DNA of 64,000 nucleotides from positions 186,001 to 250,000 of the forward strand of contig WTXD01000025.1 in NCBI GenBank assembly GCA_022496205.1, read 5' to 3'. The notes beneath the pieces were generated by a model. It was not told the origin of the DNA. It saw only the letters and a program-made list of their open reading frames with translations, and searched no databases. The translations under genes and the position numbers were made by a program. Numbering within the stretch: the first letter of the stretch is position 1; each line of letters begins with the position of its first letter. Below, one piece after another: positions 35,272 through 43,597 of this stretch. This stretch comes from Gloeopeniophorella convolvens. Its lineage: Eukaryota; Basidiomycota; Agaricomycetes; Russulales.

Positions 35272-36620
35272 CGTGCTTGCCGTCTGCTGGTCTGGGCGCT
35301 GAACCGGTCCTGTTGCAGCCAGTTGCATTGTGCTTGGAAGAGTGGCACACGCTGCAGACGTGCTTAAACTTGCACCAGCGCTCGTTGCCGGAGCACTTGC
35401 CATAGTTGAAGTTGCGGCAAATCTCGTCAGAGCGTCGCCGAGGACGAGGCGCTCCAACAGCTGACGCCTGCGCTCCCGTTGCTGCGGCGTTGATGAAGCA
35501 CAGGTCGTGGAGGTCACTGAACTCGTCATAGTCTGAGAGCAAGAGTCGATTGACACGGGCAATCCTGGTCCGGACTGCACGGTCGAACTCGATGACTCTG
35601 CCTGGGGCGTTGCGCCATACGGCGAAGTGAGAGTCGATGCGCCCTTGGTAGCAGCGCAGCTCGTCAAGTCGATGGGGGTAGAGGAAGGCCACCGCGGCAG
35701 AGTACTTTCCCCAGGCGATGGTCCATTCGCCATGAGTTCGCAGCAGCGGACTTGGGTCGTCCAGATCCTCCAGCTCCATCTCCAAGAATGTCGGCATCGG
35801 GGACGTCTCCGTCAGCCGAATTGACTCCAGCGACGATGCGATCGAAGTCAACAAAGGCGTTGGAGATGACAGCATTCCAGACTGCAGAGGGTAGCTCCGG
35901 GCAATCGGTCCTAGTGAGCATGAGGCGACGGACGTAGGCGGGCTCGCGAAGGTAGTTCTCCTTAAGTTCAAGAGTACGTCGGACTGACTCTCGAACTCCG
36001 GGCTCGGACTTCTGCAAGAAAGGAATGAGGCTCTCATCGATGCGGCGGCGCGCGGCCTCGGCGTCGCGATCGAGAGGGTCTCCGAGGCGCTTGGCTGTGA
36101 CTCTAACCGGCTGCTCAGCGATGGGGGGTCCTCGGAGATCTGCATCAATCCCATCCTCTCCAAGAGCGTCGGCGGCGCGGTCGGCGTGAGGGAGGATATG
36201 CGGTGAATGAGGCTCAGGGGCATTGGGGGCCCCTGAGTTGCCAGGGGCTGCAGGACCCGGGACACGAGACGCGGCATCCGCAGCGGTGCTTTCGACGGCG
36301 TCGAGAAGGCCGAGATACGCCTCAAGTGTTTGGTCGAAAACCCGCTGAGCGAGTCCGCGGCCGGTGCGGCGCTCGTCGTCGAGGGAGCGGTAGACGCGCG
36401 CGAACGCCAGCGCCTTCGACGTGAGAGACCGCCGGAAGTCGTCGACATGGGATTCGAGAAGGCGGACGAGGTCAGCGTCGACAGCTGTCGGTCCTTCGTC
36501 AGAGTCGAGGCCAGCCCAGTGGGATGATCCCGTCGCTCCCTGCGGTGTGCCGCCTGAGGCCGGCCCTTGAGTCGGCTGCGTGCTACTGGCAGAGGGACCT
36601 TGCGTGTCATTGGCACTCAT
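35240..36620 (-). CDS. Gag-like protein of the DIRS-type element, with one frame change
   Basis: Translation from the Met at 36620 gives a Gly/Ser/Pro-rich N-terminus and a helical region (RRSLTSKALAFARVYRSLDD, RRIDESLIPFLQKSEPGVRE, AVWNAVISNAFVDFDRIV). The conserved second part (THGEWTIAWGKYSAAVAF, LYPHRLDEL) and a C-terminal Cys/His cluster (CRNFNYGKCSGNERWCKFKH then VCSVCHSSKHNATGC) lie in another frame, shifted by one extra base near 35770-35800. The zinc-finger end and length fit gag of Agaricomycete Ngaro-like elements as I remember them. The shift is a mutation, a sequencing error or a programmed +1 event; I cannot tell which. Confidence 0.7.
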
Positions 36621-36669
36621 GAGTCGACAGATGTATGAAATATATGAGTAACGCGAAAACGCGTGCGAC

Positions 36670-36751
36670 CCTGGCAGGGAGAGAGAAAAGTAAGAAAGCG
36701 ATCGACACAGCTGCGTCGACAAGAGACGTACCTGGCAGGGAGAGAGAAAAG
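36670..36751. repeat. Direct repeat, two perfect 21-bp copies in the retroelement leader
   Basis: The same 21-bp word (CCTGGCAGGGAGAG then AGAAAAG) occurs at 36670-36690 and 36731-36751, 61 bp apart, upstream of gag. Its core CCTGGCAGG also occurs inverted at 36793-36801. This could be a terminal/subterminal repeat, promoter element or replication signal of the element. Confidence 0.6.
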
Positions 36752-38127
36752 CTGGGATTCAGGGGACCAGCTGGACGCCCTTTATCCCCTCCCCTGCCAG
36801 GGGCACAGGGGTCCCACGCATGCGAACACCCCTCGACGGCCAACACAGCCGCGGGCGAGCTGCGACCCGCGCCAATAGTCCCTAAGCGGAGCGAGCGGTC
36901 AGCTGACCTATCCCTGAGGGCGTACTGCTCATATACTAACGAGGCTTAGGATTGCGAGCAGCTGCTCGATTCCTGCGAAAGGATGCGCGACACCATCGCA
37001 ACCTCGGACTACGCGCGCCTATTGTACTTTTGTAAACCAAGGTTTAAACTCGATACATTGGGGGGCGACGCACCAACGGCGGCGGCGGCTGCCAGCCGCC
37101 GGTGGCACGTGTCAATCTGTCCGGACTCCGGACTCGACTCTCGGAGGATTCGGTCCCGGTGGCCCGGCGGTGCACTTCGGTCCAAGCTGGTCCAAGTCTG
37201 CTATATTTTTTCCTTTTGGACTAGAGCCTATACTGCCTCTTGATAAGCCTCGCGCGCTGGCATCCTGCTCGATCCAGAACGCAATGATGGTCGTGGTCGA
37301 CCGCTCGCATGTTGAAATTGTCAAGCGCATTTGCATCGCCCCTGGCAGCCAAGGCATCTTCACTGCAAAAATGGCATCACGCCAAGGTCCACAGCGGCCA
37401 CAGCAAGTCATGGCGTAATACCGCACCATCTTTCTAACCCCACTATCCTGGATAGACTGGATACGAAGAGACAGAAGACCGCTCAGCCCCCATTCAGAGG
37501 TTTGTTGTCGTGCCGGTAGTGACCGTCAGATACTTGTGTCACCTTACATTTTCCCTAGTTGATGGATTTGCTGTTGCGCAAACACAACATTGGTTCAGTA
37601 GAGCTACTGCGTACTTGAAAGTGCTTGGCCACCCTTGGCACGGACGTTGAGGATCAAGACGATTGATCGAAGTTCTGGCAGAGCTGCTAGACCGGTGATC
37701 AGCGCCGTGTCTCGGTAATTTGTCTCCAGCTTGGGATGATGATCGGAGAGGCGGACGGTCAGAATGGGCCACTTCTTTCGACCTACGTTCGTGAGCCGTT
37801 GCGCAAGTTCAGCTACGGATCGGACCTGCTACAGCGTGTACAACCCACTCAAAGGTACGTTGGCTGCCATACACGTCCCCCTGCGGATCCTGGGCACTAA
37901 GGGAGCATGGAACTAAGGTCCTGACGCACTCGTAGCCCTTGGCAATGTTAGCACACCTGGCATTCTTGGCACTTGGATCATGCGGGCTCATAGCTGTGAT
38001 GAACGTCCTACGGTATCGCGCTGCTCGCAGGTCTGTGCAGGTCGGCACTTCTTGGCATGCCTCGATTGCAAGATTCCAGATACCGGTGTCTTGTCAGGCT
38101 GAACTCGTCAGCTCAACGCCTCCCAGA
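36752..38127. other. Region between retroelement and secC
   Basis: About 1.4 kb without a supported gene. It probably includes the right end of the retroelement; a 14-bp palindrome CGAGCAGCTGCTCG (about 36956-36969) and a GGCGGCT/AGCCGCC hairpin near 37086-37103 are candidate structures. The rest should be secC upstream DNA. Confidence 0.4.
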
Positions 38128-38263
38128 TATAAAGGACCAGGTATCGGCGACCAAGTTCCTCAGCTCCTTCTCACATTCGTATTCTCTAGGGTACTGGTTG
38201 GTGGGTCGTATTCTCCGCTCGTGCGCCTGGCCTGTACTCATGTGCTCATGGTCCATGCCGCAG
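38128..38263 (+). promoter_or_regulatory. secC promoter: TATA box and 5'-UTR intron
   Basis: TATAAAG at 38128-38134 lies 73 bp before the leader intron 38201-38263 (ACTGGTTG/GTGGGT...CCGCAG/CC). The transcribed leader just before the intron (CACATTCGTATTCTCT) resembles those of secB and secD. Confidence 0.68.
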
Positions 38264-38342
38264 CCTTTTCGTTTCATTTCAAGAGTCACTCTTTGCATTA
38301 CACCCACCTTCAATCTTCAGACCCATCCGTCCACTCTTCGAA

Positions 38343-38995
38343 ATGCACTCTTCTGCGACCCTCGCCGTTCTCCTTTTCGCTGCCTCGGCAACATCCCCAG
38401 TTTTTGCTGCCCCGTATAGGTTCGTCTGCAACGCTGCAAGCCTTTCTGCGGAGGTATTGACCGGTTATTATTCTTCCAGTGCCCCCAAGGTCGAAGCGCG
38501 CTCCGAGCTCGACGCTCGCGCTGTCGATCTGAAAGCGCTTAAGAATATCTTCGCACCCCTTGCCATTGGTATCCTGGGCGGCGCTGCAGGCCCTCTTTTG
38601 AACAAGTTTGCCGGAAACGGCGACCAGCAGCAAAGTCGCGACTTTGAGGATATCTCGGTCCCGGATGCGATTCGCCTTCTACAGCTGGCAGCGCCTTTCA
38701 ATGCCCGTGACTTTGAGGAGCGTAGCTTCATCGGTTCTCTCTTGGGTGCCACAGAGAAGCCCCTGGTCGATGTCCTGAAGGAAGGCGCTGCTGGTGGCCT
38801 CGCCACCGGCGCTGTTGTTGCTGCGGGTCATGGACTTGAGAAGCTGTTCGGTGGCAACGACAACAACCGGCGTGATGTCACGTAAGTGCTGGGGCAAGGG
38901 TCGATTGAAACCTTACTCATTTGCTTCCTCGCAGGCCCGAGCAATTGGCCGCCGTTCTCCTCCTGGCGGCGCGCTCCATCGACGAGCTCGATTAA
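38343..38995 (+). CDS. secC: small secreted protein of the local array
   Basis: Exons 38343-38419, 38480-38881 and 38935-38995, both introns phase 2, give 179 residues. Intron 1 is 60 nt and has no in-frame stop, so an unspliced reading would also be open. Signal peptide: MHSSATLAVLLFAASATSPV then FAAP. One repeat module follows: FAPLAIGILGGAAGPLLNKF, then RSFIGSLLGATEKPLVDVLK, then GAAGGLATGAVVAAGHGLEK and LFGG, ending at NNRRD. The terminal 61-nt exon encodes PEQLAAVLLLAARSIDELD. It is a single-module version of secD, with RR/SR processing-like sites and a glycine-zipper-like hydrophobic segment. Function unknown; the module repeats, secretion signal and clustered copies are the only clues. 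Confidence 0.8.
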
Positions 38996-39906
38996 GTGCA
39001 TTTTCACGACGCGATCCGACCCGATGGCTGCTGCTCCTGCGACGGTCCGTGTAGAGTACTATAGGTGACTACTGAGTCGGGATTGGGTGAAGTGTTTCGA
39101 ATGCGTATTGGGTTCGGAGTTCACCAATCGTGCCGTGTGCCAGACCATCTGAGACTGCGGAGGAAGTGGAACGTTGAACGCTGAATGCTGAACGTTGAAC
39201 CCTTAGGCCGATCGTCACCATTCGAAGTAGTTTCTACCATGCGCACCGATTGCTGTACCCTGCGGTGCCCGCACCACCACTGTACCTGTCCCATCAATTC
39301 TTGGTGATGCCTGTGCTGAATGCAATCAGAGGCAATCATTGAAACCACCGAGCCTTGACCGGGCCTCCCGCGTGTAACCGGCTAGCCGGCCGAGTCCGAT
39401 CCGTGATGGGGCTTCTGCACCTTTCTGCACAGCTCCTGCATTAACTTCGGTTGCTGGACGTTTCGATACCTGCGCTGCTTTATGATGGTGGTGCACGCAC
39501 ACCGTGTGGCCGCTGGCCAAGACTTGCGCACTTGGGGAAGCCCGGCCTTCTGCCGAACGACTGCATATTTCCAATTGCAATTGCGGGTCGGGCCGCGCCG
39601 GGCCTGTCGCCGACAGTTTGCTTACTCAGACTCTCTCAGAGGGCGAGCTGAGCCGCAACGATCGTGAATGTTCTACTCGTCTTTCCCTCCAGACCGACAA
39701 CATGACCACCAGCCACCGCGGTTGTGATCGTCGTGGCCGTTGCGAAAGCCTGTGCAGATTGTCTAGGCTACGGCCCTGACTGCAACCGTGAATACAATCC
39801 ATATGGGACAATCAAAGCGCAATCGCTGCGCGAGCCCCCTGCTGACGATATTCGAAACGGCGCCTAACTTCAATGATGGTTGCGCTCGGCCAATGATCGC
39901 GGTGAG
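38996..39906. other. Intergenic between secC and secD
   Basis: No supported gene in about 0.9 kb. A short tandem of GAACGTTGAAC/GAACGCTGAATG-like words occurs at about 39170-39200. Confidence 0.45.
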
Positions 39907-40036
39907 TATAAAAGGATGTCTGTCAGACGTTGATACTCCAGCTCCTGCTCACTTCGTATTCTTCCAAGGCCTGGTTGGTGAGCACTGTCTCTCACGTCTG
40001 TCATACGTGCAGTAATGCTCATTTGTTCCGCTGCAG
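39907..40036 (+). promoter_or_regulatory. secD promoter: TATA box and 5'-UTR intron
   Basis: TATAAAA at 39907-39913 lies 71 bp before the leader intron 39978-40036 (CCTGGTTG/GTGAGC...CTGCAG/CC). The leader contains CTCACTTCGTATTCTTCC, shared in part with the sister genes, and GAGCCACTCTTTGCATTC after the intron, also found before secB and secC in similar form. Confidence 0.7.
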
Positions 40037-40136
40037 CCTCTACGTTCTGTTCGTCTACGAGCCACTCTTTGCATTCATCACTGTCACTATCAAGCCCACA
40101 CCTTTCCGTCTCTAAATAATCAAGCCATTATCAAAC

Positions 40137-41241
40137 ATGCGTCCCTTCACTAACGCCGCTGCCCTTATCCTCGCTGCCTACGTCGCAGCCCCCGTTCTCG
40201 CGGTTCCCCTTCCGTATGTGATACTCCATTACATATTGACACTCATCCAACTCATTTTGCCGTCCTGTCAGCGCCCGGGAGGTCGAAGCCCGTGAGCTTG
40301 AGGAGCGTAGTATCCTTAGCCTACTGAAGCCTCTTGCCGTCGGCATCCTGGGCGGCGTCGCCCCGGAGATCCTCCAGAAGCTCACTGGTAGCTCCAGCTC
40401 CAGCTCCAGCTCCAGCAAGCGCGAGTTGGAGGAATTTATTGAGCGCAGCCTTGTTGGCTCTCTCCTGGGTGCTACCGAAGATGCCCTTCCCACCGTCCTG
40501 AAGAACGCCGCCGCCGGTGGTCTTGCGACTGGCGCTGTCGTCACCGCTGGCCATGAGATCGAGAATTTGTTCGGTGGCAACAACAAGTGAGATGGCTTTG
40601 ACAGCGACATAGTGCTTCTCGCTGACGACCGCTCTCCCCTCAGCAGGCGTGAGCTCGAGGAGCGCATCTCTCTTTCTACTGTCACCGACATCCTCAAGCC
40701 TCTGGGTGTCGGCGTGCTTGGCGCTCTTGCTCCGACACTTATCCAGAAGTTCACCGGCAGCGGTTCGAGTTCGAGCAAGCGCGAAGTGGATGAACTCATC
40801 ACGCGCAGCCTTATCGGATCGCTCCTGGGTGCCACCGAAGACGCTCTTCCCACCGTTTTGAAGAACGCTGCCGCAGGTGGTCTCGCTACTGGTGCTGTCG
40901 TCACTGCTGGCGATGAAATCGAGAAACTGTTTGGCAAGGGCAGCCGGTAAGATCCATCTCGCTCCTCTCAAATATCATCTGAACTGACAAATCCTAGGCG
41001 TGACCTCGACGTTCGTGAGCCTTTGAGCCCTATCATCAAGGGTCTCATTGGCACCGTCACTTCCCTGGCCGCTTCTTCGGGCCTCGAGCACCTCTTTGGA
41101 GGTAGCAACAACAGGCGCGATTTGACGTGAGCTCTTGTACTTTCACTGGTCTGAGTTATTGGATGCTAACTTCTGGATAGTCCTGAGCAACTCGCTGCCG
41201 CTATCCTTCTTTCGAGCCGTGCGATCAACGATCTTGATTAG
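40137..41241 (+). CDS. secD: secreted protein with two tandem modules separated by dibasic sites
   Basis: Five exons (40137-40213, 40272-40586, 40644-40946, 40998-41126, 41181-41241), all introns phase 2, 294 residues. Signal peptide MRPFTNAAALILAAYVAAPV then LAVPLP. Exons 2 and 3 each encode a full module: a hydrophobic LKPLAVGILGGVAPEILQKL type segment, a Ser-rich linker ending SSKRE, then RSL(V/I)GSLLGATEDAL, PTVLKNAAAGGLATGAVVTA and a LFG end. Modules are bounded by KR, RR and SRR sites (SSKREL, NRREL, SSKREV, SRRDL, NNRRDL). Exon 4 is a shorter module ending SSGLEHLFGG. The last 61-nt exon encodes PEQLAAAILLSSRAINDLD. The layout is what one expects of a Kex2-cleaved repeat precursor, but cleavage is inference. 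No known domain is recognised. Confidence 0.82.
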
Positions 41242-41565
41242 TTATTTTGCGGAATGAATGATTGGGAGCACACATGTGATGACTTACCGGTATACCGTAC
41301 TTGTTAATGTTCTACGACTGTTACCAAATGCAAGGGTGTTCGGAGCTCATCACATCGTTACCTCGCAACATCCCCTATGGACAAACCCAGAGTAACGCCA
41401 TTTCCAACGATGGGTGGCTCCATGGTTCGATGATACCATCAGGAGCTAGTGATGAGTACTAGTGGCTCTAGTTTCGGCGTGCACAGCCGACCTCTTGATG
41501 ATTTCCGTTGATTTCCGCTATTCATTTTTTTTTTGGATGGCCTCGGGTGGGAATTTACAGCCCAC

Positions 41566-41638
41566 TGACAGTCCACCATGATTCTTTTGCGGTTTTTTTT
41601 ATTCTTTTACATGACAGTCCACCATGATTCTTTTGCGG
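41566..41638. repeat. 27-bp direct repeat
   Basis: The same 27-bp word occurs at 41566-41592 and 41612-41638 (starts TGACAGTCCACC, ends CTTTTGCGG), separated by a T-rich 19-bp spacer. The surrounding 41242-41867 stretch holds T-tracts and no supported gene. It may mark a small duplication or the scar of a mobile element. Confidence 0.7.
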
Positions 41639-41867
41639 GTTCTCAACTGCAGGCGGAGACGTTTAGTACGCAATCGCAACCGCACGGTCATGGGCGCCTA
41701 TCGATATTTCGGGGTTCGGCACCGATGACCACGCTTTCTCGGTATGTTCCCACGACCGTCGTGTCAGTAGCCTCTACTCTCGCAACCCCGAGTGGTGCGT
41801 GAGCAATTCCGACTTGATTCCGACGCAGACATCGACTAGAAGGAAAGCCCTTTTTCTCTGCATCACA

Positions 41868-42632
41868 ATGGACGGCGAGGCCAACGTTGGTGCACCGGCC
41901 GACCCCAATCACCATACATTATCTCCGCCCTCGCCCTCGCCGCCCGTCCTAACACAGGCAGAGCGGCTGGACAAGGAATTAGCCGACAGCTGGCTGGGAG
42001 ACCCAGATGGCTTACTCGTATTCGTGAGTCTCGTGTCGTTCACAAGGGTGGCCTTATGCGAATATCGTCAGTCCGGGTTATTTTCTGCAACGGTAGTGGT
42101 CTTCGTCGTCGGAGGCAACAGCAGGCTACGGTGCAATCCAGTGGACGCAACTACGCTTTTCTTCGCTCACATGTCACGCCAACTCTTCAATATGCTGAAT
42201 GGGACAGAGGTTGACGTGTCATCTATACCCCTCGCGCCTCCGCCGTTACGTCAAACTGGGGTGTCGGTTTGGATCAACATCCTGTGGCTATCCAGTATGC
42301 TCCTAAGTCTTATTTGCACACTCTTCGTGATGCGCTTGAAATATTGGGCCCGCTGCTACCTCTACCTGCGCCGCCACAGGACGCGGTTCCCGGATCAGTA
42401 TCGGGCGTATGCTGACGACGAACTGGGTGTATTTCGTCCTTCCGTCATGGCTAGCCTCCTGCCAGTCCTTCTCACCATATCTGTATTTCTGTTCTTCTCG
42501 GGCCTCACAATCTTTCTCGTCCACATCGACCGCTCCGGTGCCCTCGTCCTTATTTCGACCCTTGCGGTTGTCCTGCTTCTGTATGTCTTTTCCACACCTT
42601 TAATTGACATCTTCCATGACAACCCTTTTTAG
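41868..42632 (+). CDS. DUF6535-type multi-pass membrane protein, probably C-terminally truncated
   Basis: Exons 41868-42023 and 42072-42632 (phase 0, 48-nt intron) give 238 residues. The DUF6535 signature is visible: ERLDKELADSWLGDPDGLLV, FSGLFSATVVVFVV, DATTLFFAHMSRQLFNML, VSVWINILWLSSMLLSLICT, and a later helix pair (VLLTISVFLFFSGLTIFLVH; ALVLISTLAVVLLLYVF). The family is expanded in Agaricomycetes and its function is unknown. Members as I know them continue well beyond this domain; here a stop follows directly after FHDNPF, so the gene may be a truncated or decayed copy. The Met at 41868 starts just before the conserved region and is the only good choice. Confidence 0.7.
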   Translation: MDGEANVGAPADPNHHTLSPPSPSPPVLTQAERLDKELADSWLGDPDGLLVFVSLVSFTRVALCEYRQSGLFSATVVVFVVGGNSRLRCNPVDATTLFFAHMSRQLFNMLNGTEVDVSSIPLAPPPLRQTGVSVWINILWLSSMLLSLICTLFVMRLKYWARCYLYLRRHRTRFPDQYRAYADDELGVFRPSVMASLLPVLLTISVFLFFSGLTIFLVHIDRSGALVLISTLAVVLLLYVFSTPLIDIFHDNPF

Positions 42633-43229
42633 GCCGAACTCGTTCCGCACATAGCAGCTTCTTTTCCGAACGAGCCAGCGAACTTGAGTGGGCCTCACGC
42701 CCGTTGACCTCAAGCTATCCGGACAGCTAGCCGTTCTGCTCTATTCAGGGTATCGTGACGCGGGCGTTCCGAGCCTCACAACTACTTCGCGAACGCGCCC
42801 TAGCACCGCGCAGCGACGAGACCCTCGAGCACAGAAGCTCCCCCTGCTAGGCTGAAGATATTTGGGACATGATCATCATGCGGAAGCGCTGTGATGCCAA
42901 AACATCCAGTTGAAGTCCTCGTGGGGCAATACCTCTCCTTATAAGCTGAAAAGCATCCCTGGTTGCGCTCGGAATGACACAGAATCACCCCCAGTCGCGC
43001 GCGGCGCAACATCAGGATATAATACAAGCCTGCAGAGACCCGCAGCCTTAGAACAATGCGATTCCCCTAACTCCATGTTCACTCCGACATTCATCTCGTG
43101 CAGGGCCCCCACCGGCAGCCCGTGTGGGAGTCCTCTGAGCCAGGTCAAGAACGGGGCGATTGCCTCGTCCTGTGTGCCACGTGGTCTCGGTGCTTCCTCG
43201 CATTGTGCATGCACGTGATTCTGGTAGAC

Positions 43230-43430
43230 CTGGTGGGATTCGGCGGGAGACGGTATGCTGCCAATACCCTCTGCCCGCAGTTGGCTGTCTATCTATACAG
43301 TACACGAATCGTGGTGCTTTCCACTGCAGAACGCGAGTACAAGTCCGTGGCTGTAGGCTATCACCAACTCGGGTCCCTGACAAGAATAATCTTCTGTGTC
43401 GAAATTCTTTACAGACAACTCCTTCACCAC
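43230..43430 (+). pseudogene. Possible relic of a copia-type RNase H segment
   Basis: An open stretch reads STRIVVLSTAEREYKSVAVG and is preceded by VDLVGFGGRRYAANT and followed by LGSLTRIIFCVEIL. This resembles the end of Ty1/copia polyproteins (Asp-rich strand, RR-T-GY, then VALSTAEAEY and a Leu-rich helix). Flanking frames show no RT or integrase, so at most a short decayed fragment remains. The call is tentative; the rest of 42633-43597 shows nothing I can support. Confidence 0.3.
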
Positions 43431-43597
43431 GTCCTGGAAGTGCGAAGCTCACCTCACCTCACCTCGCATCATCCAACTACTCGTATCATACCATCCGGGA
43501 ATCAAGCATCGGAGTAGCGATAGTATTTGTGACACAAGGACCCCATGACGCCTCTATTGTCGCGTTAATGTCGTACGCCCAACTGTACCCACCATCA

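Larger units (their letters stand above)
32357..36620 (-). mobile_element. Tyrosine-recombinase retroelement (DIRS order, Ngaro-like): gag, RT-RNase H, YR
   Basis: The three genes are in the order typical of DIRS-order elements, all on the minus strand, inserted between secB and secC. There is no integrase of the DDE type, no aspartic protease and no long terminal repeat that I can see; instead a tyrosine recombinase follows the RNase H. Absence of a methyltransferase domain leans towards Ngaro rather than DIRS1-type. Coordinates cover the coding part only; true ends probably lie up to several hundred bases outside. RT and recombinase frames are intact, while gag has one frame change, so the copy looks fairly young. 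Confidence 0.85.

Noticed and set aside
28414..41241. CRISPR-like or tandem DNA repeat explanation of the sec array
   Set aside because: Repeats are protein-coding modules with introns and diverged DNA sequence, not short regularly spaced DNA repeats.
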